From an uncultured Porphyromonadaceae bacterium (GTDB lineage: Bacteria; Bacteroidota; Bacteroidia; Bacteroidales; Muribaculaceae), in the NCBI GenBank assembly GCA_947175495.1, contig CAMWNB010000002.1, positions 1 to 64,000 of the forward strand: a stretch of 64,000 nucleotides of DNA, read 5' to 3'. Below are positions 1-7,642 of this stretch, piece after piece. A program made the translations under genes and the position numbers. Numbering within the stretch: position 1 is the first letter of the stretch; every line of letters begins with the position of its first letter. Below the pieces are notes generated by a model that had not been told where the DNA came from, ran no database searches, and saw only the letters and a program-made list of their open reading frames with translations.

Positions 1-20
1 TGCGGATTTTTCAGCGCGAC

Positions 21-425
21 ATGGCGCCACGGGGCGGCGGGGCCCACGTGTTGCCGGGCCTCGACAAACACCGGCTGGCCCAAGTGGCGGGGGCGGGCGG
101 GCCAGCAGCCGAGCGCGCGATGAGCTATGGCGAAGAGGTGGAAACTGCACCTGCGGTTGCAGCCCCGGCTCCCGCACCATCACGCCGCACACGCAAGCGT
201 CGTGTCAAGGAGGAGGTGGTGGAGCAGGTCGCGCCCAAGATTACGGATGCCGACCTGATGGATGTAGAAGCCGGTTTTGCCGACCACGACTGGTTCGGGG
301 CTCCCGAACCGGATGAATTGTCGGTTCAGCCGACGGAGCCGGCTAACGATGATTTCGGCTACCACGCACCCGAACCCAAGCCGAGACCTTACGATGACGG
401 CATGCAGATGAGCCTTTTCGATTAG
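21..425 (+). CDS. C-terminal part of an unidentified protein (window truncates 5' end); low-complexity basic/acidic tail ending QMSLFD
   Basis: Open frame continues to the window edge; C-terminal QMSLF resembles a beta-clamp-binding motif; family not recognised. Confidence 0.5.
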   Translation: MAPRGGGAHVLPGLDKHRLAQVAGAGGPAAERAMSYGEEVETAPAVAAPAPAPSRRTRKRRVKEEVVEQVAPKITDADLMDVEAGFADHDWFGAPEPDELSVQPTEPANDDFGYHAPEPKPRPYDDGMQMSLFD

Positions 426-643
426 ACCCCGTTCCCCAATATTTGTTAACGCCGGAGAGATGCGATGATAAAGTAACTTTTGTATCATCGCACAATTAAT
501 TGCGCTCTGAATCAGTTATAAGGTTTTAACCGCTTCGTATAGTTCTGCCTAAACCCTAATTCATCACGACAACATATATTCTCTGTTCTCCGTGGCATAA
601 ATTACCATCGCCCCGGCGTTAACAAATATTGGGGAACGGGGTC
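425..643. mobile_element. MITE-like non-coding element, 219 bp, perfect 31-bp terminal inverted repeats, TTA on both sides
   Basis: 425-455 gaccccgttccccaatatttgttaacgccgg is the exact reverse complement of 613-643; flanked by tta at 422-424 and 644-646. Confidence 0.7.
461..492. other. Perfect 10-bp stem hairpin inside the MITE-like element
   Basis: tgcgatgata (461-470) / tatcatcgca (483-492), 12-nt loop. Confidence 0.7.
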
Positions 644-654
644 TTAGCGGCGGT

Positions 655-1737
655 CTATATCGTTTTCAGCATGGCAATTTTTCCCCACTGGTCCTCGTAG
701 GTGAGGCCGCGGGACGCATAGCTTGAAAGTTTGAAGCCGGTTTTAGGACTGACAGAGAGATTACCCGGCCTGACGATTGCGGATGCCATGTCGACGGTGT
801 CGAGAATGTCGGATATCCGTTCGGACAGGGGGCTGTGGGCATCTGTGAGGCCAAGCACAACTTTCTTTCCATCCGGGATGTGGCGCAGTATTTCAATCTG
901 GTAGTCGTTGCCTATGTTGAAGGGCATGAAAAATTTGCCGACATTTACTCGTGAAAGGACTTTCGGCATTATGTTGTCGGGATATTCCAGAAACTCCCAT
1001 TCCGGCACAATGGTGTCGCCTCCCGAGAGGTACAGCGAGAGTTCCATGTCGGACGGAAGGCCGGATATAGAGTTGTTGAAGAGACTTATCAGCCGGTCGT
1101 GAAGGCTGATTAAATCCACGCCTCCCTGCAGCAGCCGTTTGGTGTAATTGTCGTCGCACAGGAGGCCGCATGAGGTGTCGTCGATTTGAATGTGCCGGCA
1201 GCCGATTTTGTAAAAATGGCGGATGGTTTTGTTGTAGGCCTCGGCAATGTCGTCGATGAGCTGATGCGGGACCGGATAGGTCTGTTCCAGTCGCCCGTCG
1301 TTCAAAGCGAGTATCTCAAGATAGAGATTTGCGGGCGAGGGGAGTGTCTGGCGGCAGCTGATGCTTTCATCGGCCGTATTGCGCAAGAATGTAAAATCTT
1401 CGAAGAACGGGTGGGTCGGATTGTAGGCGATGCGTCCTGTAAATTGCATGAGGTCGGTGAAAGGGTCGACAGGTTGATAGAGGTGGCCGCTTTCTACCCT
1501 TTCGCGCTGTATGCCTTCAAGGCCGAACCAGAAGTCCTTATCCCAGTAGGTACGCCGAAATTCGCCGGATGTCACTTCGCTGAGTCCTGCTTCAATCTGC
1601 CTGGCTACGAGTAGCGTGATTGCTTCGTCCTCTGTTTTGCGGAGTTGTTGAATGTCGATTGCGCCTGCCAAGTATTGATTGCGCGCTTCTACCAGGCTTT
1701 CGGGCAGAAGGAAGCTGCCCACGATGTCGTGTTTCAT
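655..1737 (-). CDS. Cobalamin-independent methionine synthase-like protein (MetE C-terminal domain / YxjG-YxjH type)
   Basis: MKHDIVGSFLLPESL..., SEVTSGEFRR, HIQIDDTSCG, VVLGLTDAHSP; cobalamin riboswitch upstream. Confidence 0.85.
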   Translation of the reverse strand: MKHDIVGSFLLPESLVEARNQYLAGAIDIQQLRKTEDEAITLLVARQIEAGLSEVTSGEFRRTYWDKDFWFGLEGIQRERVESGHLYQPVDPFTDLMQFTGRIAYNPTHPFFEDFTFLRNTADESISCRQTLPSPANLYLEILALNDGRLEQTYPVPHQLIDDIAEAYNKTIRHFYKIGCRHIQIDDTSCGLLCDDNYTKRLLQGGVDLISLHDRLISLFNNSISGLPSDMELSLYLSGGDTIVPEWEFLEYPDNIMPKVLSRVNVGKFFMPFNIGNDYQIEILRHIPDGKKVVLGLTDAHSPLSERISDILDTVDMASAIVRPGNLSVSPKTGFKLSSYASRGLTYEDQWGKIAMLKTI

Positions 1738-1907
1738 AATAATGATGCGTTTTTCCACCGGATGTAGTCCATATAATGTGATACACGAGGAAAGTTGTTG
1801 AGGTGGAGAAGACAGAGTGGGGTGCTACATGTTTGCGCTTGCTCCTTGTGCGGAAGGTGCAGACGCTGCGCCAGAGAGTCGGATATGGCTGAATTCGATA
1901 TGTCCAT
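1734..1907 (-). CDS. Possible 57-aa leader ORF between riboswitch and MetE-like gene, ATGA overlap
   Basis: MDISNSAISDSLAQRLHLPHKEQAQTCSTPLCLLHLNNFPRVSHYMDYIRWKNASLL; its TGA overlaps the downstream ATG. Confidence 0.4.
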   Translation of the reverse strand: MDISNSAISDSLAQRLHLPHKEQAQTCSTPLCLLHLNNFPRVSHYMDYIRWKNASLL

Positions 1908-1941
1908 CTCAAAATCTAATCCACGAGATTTATGAAATTTA

Positions 1942-2118
1942 GTCGCATGGCAGGTCTCCTGACTTGTTCCCTCTTCCGGACGGTCTTCCCGACAACCGAA
2001 GCTGTCAGTGACACTGTGCTGTGTCCGGCGGGTTGGATGGAACATACAGTAGCGGGTCTGTTCAGGCCTTTCACCTGATTCCCTTTTAATCGCTTTTTGC
2101 TATAAAGCATCCGGCGAA
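1942..2118 (-). ncRNA. Cobalamin (B12) riboswitch
   Basis: Minus strand reads AAAAGGGAATCAGGTGAAA...ACAGACCCGCTACTGTA...CGGGAAGACCG...AAGTCAGGAGACCTGCCATGCG, the standard cobalamin-riboswitch motif order. Confidence 0.93.
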
Positions 2119-2129
2119 CCAATGCGCGG

Positions 2130-2160
2130 CAAAGTTACAAATAAATGTTGTATTGACAAA
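2130..2160 (-). promoter_or_regulatory. Bacteroidetes-type promoter for riboswitch/MetE-like transcript
   Basis: Minus strand TTTG (2160-2157), 19 nt, TAACTTTG (2137-2130). Confidence 0.7.
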
Positions 2161-2186
2161 ATCAGAGTGTGGAGGCCGGAGGGGCG

Positions 2187-4118
2187 TTACAGCCCGGACG
2201 TGGCATCCCGCTGCTCCTGGCCGGGTTCTACTTCTGCGGTTGCGGATGCTTCTTCCACATCGCTTTCTGCCGGGGACACCGTTTCTGCCGTGTCCGCAGC
2301 TTCCGCAGCAATCTGTTCTTCACTCTCGGCTTCTGTCGGAGCCTCCTTGACGGGTGTTCCGGCTGGCTGGGCGGGCATCGGCTGAATGGCTGCTTTGGGC
2401 TTGGTGGGTTCCTCGGGCTTGGGGCGCGGGGCTGCAGCCATTATCTGTTCCATCTCGTCGGGGACGACGAAGATGTCGAAGCGGTCGCGGGGACGGATGC
2501 TCTCGAACCATTTGAATTTCGGAAGGAAAAAAAGGCTCTTTTTGGCCAAAAACAGTGGTGTGACAGTGCCGGAGGTCTCGGGCCACATGTGAATGCGCTC
2601 TACGGCCTGGCCTTTGAAGTCGGCGGCAAGGAAGCTGCTTTCGGCGTTCACTATCTTGTTGATGGTGGAGTCCTGTTCTTCGGGATACATTATTATTTCC
2701 ACGTTGCCGTTGATGTCGAGATGGCGCATTTCGCCGTTCTCGAAGAACGCAATCATTTCTTTACCGCTGATCTGGTTGTAGTGCACGTCTTCTATGAGAT
2801 CGGCAGAGAATCCGTTCTGCGGCAGGTGGGCACGGTCGACGGTGGAATCGTTCATGTGCAGCGCTATAATGTCGCCGAATATCTGGCGGTTCTCGCTCCA
2901 CACAACCGGGTTGACGTACATGCGCAACATAGAGTCGCGCTGCGTGAAGCGGATTGAGTCGGCAACGCCTTGCATGTCGGTGCGCCAGAACCGTACGCGC
3001 GGATAGACCACGGCCACATGGCTGGTGTCGGCACGCGTGTATGCCGGCGTGTGCGCCACGGTGTCCTCCGGCACTTCAGTGTGGCGGATGTCGCGCATGC
3101 TCTCGATGTAGCGGCCGTGCATGTAGAGCGTGTCGCCTTGATTGTATTGTCGCAGCTCGGCGTGGCCTGTGATGAATGCGCTGTCGGCGAGCTGGTCGTA
3201 GTAGCCGTAGTCGCCGAGCACTATCGAGCAGTTGGCCGTGTCGGTGAGTTCTACCGATCCGAAGCCCTCGCCGTAACCGGCTTGTTTGTCGTAAAAAATT
3301 GTGTCGGCTGTGAGCTGCTGGCCGCCTTCGGCTCCTACGACGGTGGAGCGGTCGTAGAGGCGGCTGACGTTGGTTTCGGTGTTGTATTCGCCTTCGCGGG
3401 TGTAGATTGTAGCGCGCGCGTTTACCACCCGACTTGGGGAATAAAGTTCGGCGACGTGTGTGTTGGTGTTGTAGTAGAGCGTGTCGGTGTAGATGTCGAG
3501 TGTGTCGTTCTCGGAGCGCGAGTTCAAGTGCACTCGGCCGTAGAAATTCGCCTCTTTTGTGGAAGGCATGTACTCACCTTCTATGCTGCGCAGGCGGTTG
3601 TGGCTGTCGGTGAGTTCGCCTCCGGCTGCGTAGTAGCCTATGTCGGCGCGCAGGTTGTAGGTGAATTCCGGGGTTTCGAGCATTACGTCGCGGTTGATGA
3701 GGCGCACCTGCTTGCCGGCGTCGGAATAGAGGTAGGCTACTTCGGTGGCGCCGTCGTAGTTCAGCTCGTCGGCGTAGACGAAGAGCGTGTCGCCCTGTTC
3801 CATGCTCACGTTGCCGAACGCATCCATCGACTCTGTGTCGGGGTAGAAGTGGGCGCTGTCGCAGCGCATGTACATGGGGCCTTTGGTGAAAAGCACCTGT
3901 CCTTTGACCACCATGTATTCGTCGTTCTGCGACTTGCGCAGCACGTCGGCTCGTTCGAGAAACACTTTGTTGCCTGCCGTGCGATCGGCCGATGGAATCT
4001 GCGGGGCAATCACCGGCGGATGACCGCCGGCCGGCGGAGCGGCCGGCACGCCGAGGCTTACGGCTGCGATGATTGCCAACGCAGCCAACGGGCCGCTGTG
4101 GGAGGCATGCTTGCTCAT
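2187..4118 (-). CDS. OstA/LptA-like protein
   Basis: Signal peptide, repeated OstA-type strands (KGQVLFTKGPMYMRCDSAHFYPDTESMDAFGNV). Confidence 0.85.
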   Translation of the reverse strand: MSKHASHSGPLAALAIIAAVSLGVPAAPPAGGHPPVIAPQIPSADRTAGNKVFLERADVLRKSQNDEYMVVKGQVLFTKGPMYMRCDSAHFYPDTESMDAFGNVSMEQGDTLFVYADELNYDGATEVAYLYSDAGKQVRLINRDVMLETPEFTYNLRADIGYYAAGGELTDSHNRLRSIEGEYMPSTKEANFYGRVHLNSRSENDTLDIYTDTLYYNTNTHVAELYSPSRVVNARATIYTREGEYNTETNVSRLYDRSTVVGAEGGQQLTADTIFYDKQAGYGEGFGSVELTDTANCSIVLGDYGYYDQLADSAFITGHAELRQYNQGDTLYMHGRYIESMRDIRHTEVPEDTVAHTPAYTRADTSHVAVVYPRVRFWRTDMQGVADSIRFTQRDSMLRMYVNPVVWSENRQIFGDIIALHMNDSTVDRAHLPQNGFSADLIEDVHYNQISGKEMIAFFENGEMRHLDINGNVEIIMYPEEQDSTINKIVNAESSFLAADFKGQAVERIHMWPETSGTVTPLFLAKKSLFFLPKFKWFESIRPRDRFDIFVVPDEMEQIMAAAPRPKPEEPTKPKAAIQPMPAQPAGTPVKEAPTEAESEEQIAAEAADTAETVSPAESDVEEASATAEVEPGQEQRDATSGL

Positions 4119-4121
4119 TAT

Positions 4122-5483
4122 TTATTTAGACTTGATCCATCCTTTGTGGCGGAAATCGCAGCCACGCCATCCGTCTTCAATGCGGACGTAGGTGTCGGCG
4201 ATTTTCTTCTCAAGCCACTTGTCGATAATGGCCTGCTTGGTCGACTCCTCGTACATGCCTTTGAGCAGCTGATAGTCGTCGCCCAGGTTGGCCTGATGGG
4301 CGTCTATGCGGTTTGTGAGCTTTACAATGGCCACAATTTCGCGGCTGCTCCTGGTGTCTTTCATTACGAAAGGTTTCGAGACTTCGCCGGGCTGCAGTTC
4401 TGCCACTACGCGTGCCACTTCCTGCGGCAACTGCGACATCTGGAATTGCGTGGTGCCTGTCTCCTGGTTCATCATCACGCCGTTGCTGTAGCGCGTGTCT
4501 TTGTCCTGCGAGATGTAGCGTGCGGCGGTGGCGAAGTCAAATTCGTTGCGGTCCACGATGTCGGTGCGCACGCTGTCGAGGCGGGCGATGGCCTTGTTGA
4601 GGTCCTCGTCGCTCACTTTGGGACGCAGCAGGATGTGTCGGCAGTTGATGCGGTCGCCGCGTTTTTCTATGAGCTGGATGATGTGGAAGCCGAATTCGGT
4701 CTCCACTATTTTCGATACTTTCTTTGGGTCGTTGAGGTTGAACGCTACGGCAGCGAACTCGGGCACAAGCGTGCCGCGGCCCACGAATCCGAGTTCACCT
4801 CCACGCACGCCTTCGGGGGCTTCGCTGTAGAGGATGGCAAGGGTGGAGAAGTCGCTTTCTCCACGGTTGACGCGGTCGGTGTAGTCGCGCAGGCGCGCTT
4901 TCACATTCTCAATTTCTTCGCGGGGCACGGGCGGGTTGATGGTGACAATCTGCACCTCGACCTGCAGGGGCACGAACGGAATGCTGTCCTGCGGCAGGGT
5001 GTTGAAATAGCGGCGCACGTCGCTTGGGGTGACTTTCACGTTTTTGGTGAGCGACTGTTTCACTTGCTGCACGCGGTAGCGGTTGGTCATGTTGGTGGCG
5101 TAATATTCGCGTATCTCGGCAAAAGGCTTGCGGAAGTATTGCTCGACCTTTTCGCGCGAACCGAGGTTGCTGACGAGGAAGTTCATCTGCGCGTCAACTT
5201 GCTGCTGTACCATGCTTTCCGCCACCTCCACGGTGTCGATGTCGGCCTGGTGCAGAAACAGACGTTCGATGGCGATGTCCTCGGGGATTACGCAATAGGG
5301 GTCGCCGTCGATGGGCTGGCGGTCCTGCTGCAGTTCCTGGTAGGTGCGTTCGATGTCCGACTTGTAGATGGGGTCGTCGCCGATGACCCACGCCACCTCT
5401 TCGGCAATATTGTTCTGGGCTGCTGCATAGAGCGCTGCTGCGCCGGCTGCTGCGATGCATAATGCTATGTGTTTCGGCTTCAT
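4122..5483 (-). CDS. Peptidylprolyl isomerase, SurA/PpiC type
   Basis: Signal peptide plus two rotamase-like blocks (GELGFVGRGTLVPEF; HIILIEKRGDRINCRHILLRP). Confidence 0.87.
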   Translation of the reverse strand: MKPKHIALCIAAAGAAALYAAAQNNIAEEVAWVIGDDPIYKSDIERTYQELQQDRQPIDGDPYCVIPEDIAIERLFLHQADIDTVEVAESMVQQQVDAQMNFLVSNLGSREKVEQYFRKPFAEIREYYATNMTNRYRVQQVKQSLTKNVKVTPSDVRRYFNTLPQDSIPFVPLQVEVQIVTINPPVPREEIENVKARLRDYTDRVNRGESDFSTLAILYSEAPEGVRGGELGFVGRGTLVPEFAAVAFNLNDPKKVSKIVETEFGFHIIQLIEKRGDRINCRHILLRPKVSDEDLNKAIARLDSVRTDIVDRNEFDFATAARYISQDKDTRYSNGVMMNQETGTTQFQMSQLPQEVARVVAELQPGEVSKPFVMKDTRSSREIVAIVKLTNRIDAHQANLGDDYQLLKGMYEESTKQAIIDKWLEKKIADTYVRIEDGWRGCDFRHKGWIKSK

Positions 5484-5577
5484 ATGTTGCTTGGTTGCGC
5501 GCGCGGCGCTGTTTCGTTGTGATATATCGTTGCAAAGATACGCAAATTTTGGCATCTTGCCCGCTAATTTATATTTT

Positions 5578-6336
5578 TTAATCCTTTACAAGATGGGCGC
5601 TGAATTCCCATAGGGCATAGATGGGCAGGAACACGGCAAAGAGTGTGAACGGGTCGCCGGTGGGAGTGATGAGGGCGGCCACCACAAGCAAAGCCACAAT
5701 CGCGTGGCGGCGGTAGCGGCGGAAAAAGGAGCGGCGAAGCAGGCCTATGGTGCCGAGAAGCCAAGCGAGCAGAGGCAGCTCAAACACGGCTCCCATCAGC
5801 AGCACGATGGTGAAGAAATTGTCCATGTAGCTGTCGAGCGACACCACCGGGGTGATGTAGTTGCTAAGGCTGTAGGTGGCCAGAAACCGCAGCGCGACGG
5901 GAAATACGAAGGCATAGCCCACGGCAGCGCCGAGATAGAACATGACATTGCCCAGCAGGAATGCGCGCCTCATGCCGCGCTTCTCGTGCTCGTAAAGCGC
6001 CGGTGCCACAAAGCTCCACAGCAGATAGATAATGACCGGAAACGCTACTACGAATGCCGTCCAGCAGGCGGCCGACATGTGGGTGAAGAACTGGCTTGCA
6101 AGCTCTATGCTCACAAGCTCGATGTGCATGGGCACGGCGGCGTCAGTGGCGCCGGCGCGGTCGAGCACGCCGTAGAGCCAGAACTCCGGCGAGCATGGTG
6201 CGAGAATAACGTTGTCGAACACCCACGGCATGACGGCAAAGGCCGCGACGGCACACACAATCATTACCACGGCGATGCGTACGAGCACGCCGCGGAGATC
6301 GTCAAGATGGTCCCAGAATGTCATTTCGCCGCTCAC
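5578..6336 (-). CDS. tatC: Sec-independent protein translocase TatC
   Basis: MTFWDHLDDLRGVLVRI, polytopic, TatC pattern; next to tatA. Confidence 0.93.
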   Translation of the reverse strand: MSGEMTFWDHLDDLRGVLVRIAVVMIVCAVAAFAVMPWVFDNVILAPCSPEFWLYGVLDRAGATDAAVPMHIELVSIELASQFFTHMSAACWTAFVVAFPVIIYLLWSFVAPALYEHEKRGMRRAFLLGNVMFYLGAAVGYAFVFPVALRFLATYSLSNYITPVVSLDSYMDNFFTIVLLMGAVFELPLLAWLLGTIGLLRRSFFRRYRRHAIVALLVVAALITPTGDPFTLFAVFLPIYALWEFSAHLVKD

Positions 6337-6339
6337 GGC

Positions 6340-6570
6340 CTATTTGCTCTCTTCGTCTTTCTTTTCGGAACCGGCTTCGTCGATGGGCTTGTTGATTTCG
6401 CGTTTGGCTTCCTCCATGCCCTGCTTGAAGCTGTGCACGCCCTTGCCGAGGCCGCGCATGAGCTCGGGAATCTTCTTGCCGCCGAACAGCAGCAACACTA
6501 CCAATGCTATTATAATCCATTCCCAACCACGCAGGTTTCCGAGGAAAAGAGGCACTATACTTGCTGTCAT
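6340..6570 (-). CDS. tatA: Twin-arginine translocase TatA/TatE family
   Basis: [44 protein letters not shown]. Confidence 0.92.
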   Translation of the reverse strand: MTASIVPLFLGNLRGWEWIIIALVVLLLFGGKKIPELMRGLGKGVHSFKQGMEEAKREINKPIDEAGSEKKDEESK

Positions 6571-6617
6571 ATCTGTGATTTTTGCTGTAAAGTTACTCAC
6601 TTTTCGCGAAAAACCCC

Positions 6618-6625
6618 TAACTTTG
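6618..6625 (+). promoter_or_regulatory. Promoter -7 element (TAACTTTG) for fabD
   Basis: taactttg 34 nt upstream of fabD ATG. Confidence 0.6.
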
Positions 6626-6658
6626 CACCCTAAATACAACCAATTAATTAAATTTCAC

Positions 6659-7537
6659 ATGAAAGCTTACGTTTTTCCGGGCCAGGGTGCTCAGTTCGTA
6701 GGCATGGGCAAGGACCTCTACGACAACAACGCCCAGGCACACGAGCTCTTTGAGCAGGCCAACGATATTCTCGGTTTTCGCATCACCGACCTTATGCACG
6801 CAGGTACCGACGAGGATCTGCGCCAGACCAAGGTGACGCAGCCTGCAATCTTCATCCATTCCGTGCTGCTGGCCAAAAGTCTTGGCGACGATTTCAAGCC
6901 CGACATGGTGGCCGGCCACTCGCTCGGCGAGTTCTCCGCTCTCGTGGCTGCCGGAGCCATGAGTTTTGCCGATGGTCTGAAGCTTGTGTCGGCCCGTGCG
7001 CAGGCCATGCAGCGTGCATGCGAGCTCAAGCCCAGCACCATGGCTGCCGTGCTCGCTCTTCCCGACGAGACAGTTGAGAGCATCTGCGCGGAAGTTCCCG
7101 GTGTAGTGGTGTGCGCCAACTACAACTGCCCCGGTCAGCTCGTGATCTCGGGCGAAATAGAGGCTATCGATGCTGCTTGCGAGCGTCTGCTTGCCGCCGG
7201 CGCAAAGCGTGCGCTGAAGCTCAAGGTGGGCGGTGCTTTCCACTCGCCCTGCATGGAGCCTGCGCGTGCAGAACTCGCCGAGGCTATCGCTGCCACTGAA
7301 ATCCACACTCCCGTGTGCCCCGTGTTCCAGAACGTCGACGCTCTGCCTCATACCGACCCCGCAGAAATCAAGGCCAACCTCATCGCTCAGCTCACCGCTC
7401 CCGTGCGCTGGACGCAGACCGTGCGCAATATGATTGCCGCCGGTGCCACAGAGTTCGTGGAACTTGGTCCCGGCAAGGTGCTCCAGGGCCTCGTTGCCAA
7501 AATCGACCGCAACGTCGCTGTCAGCGGCATGCAGTAA
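6659..7537 (+). CDS. fabD: Malonyl-CoA:ACP transacylase
   Basis: MKAYVFPGQGAQFVGMGKDLY, VAGHSLGEFSALVAAGA. Confidence 0.96.
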   Translation: MKAYVFPGQGAQFVGMGKDLYDNNAQAHELFEQANDILGFRITDLMHAGTDEDLRQTKVTQPAIFIHSVLLAKSLGDDFKPDMVAGHSLGEFSALVAAGAMSFADGLKLVSARAQAMQRACELKPSTMAAVLALPDETVESICAEVPGVVVCANYNCPGQLVISGEIEAIDAACERLLAAGAKRALKLKVGGAFHSPCMEPARAELAEAIAATEIHTPVCPVFQNVDALPHTDPAEIKANLIAQLTAPVRWTQTVRNMIAAGATEFVELGPGKVLQGLVAKIDRNVAVSGMQ

Positions 7538-7562
7538 TCCTGCACGGGTACTGATACTGACG

Positions 7563-7600
7563 ACGCCACCGGGAGAAGCTTCGGCTTCGCCCGGTGGCGT
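7563..7600 (+). terminator. Hairpin terminator after fabD
   Basis: acgccaccggg-a-gaagc-ttcg-gcttc-g-cccggtggcgt, TTCG tetraloop, then tgtctt. Confidence 0.75.
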
Positions 7601-7607
7601 TGTCTTA

Positions 7608-7642
7608 GACCCCGTTCCCCAATATTTGTTAACGCCGGGGTC
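7608..7642 (+). repeat. 35-bp minimal copy of the MITE-like terminal repeat, flanked by TTA
   Basis: gaccccgttccccaatatttgttaacgccggggtc; first 31 nt identical to 425-455; tta at 7605-7607 and 7643-7645. Confidence 0.85.

Noticed and set aside
180-488. 102-aa - strand ORF sharing PALTNIGERGL with the ORF at 7387-7785
   Set aside because: The shared peptide is a translation artefact of the repeated DNA GACCCCGTTCCCCAATATTTGTTAACGCCGG, not a shared protein
2970-5462. 830-aa + strand ORF
   Set aside because: Antisense to OstA-like and PPIase genes, which have clear signal peptides and motifs; no family resemblance in the + translation
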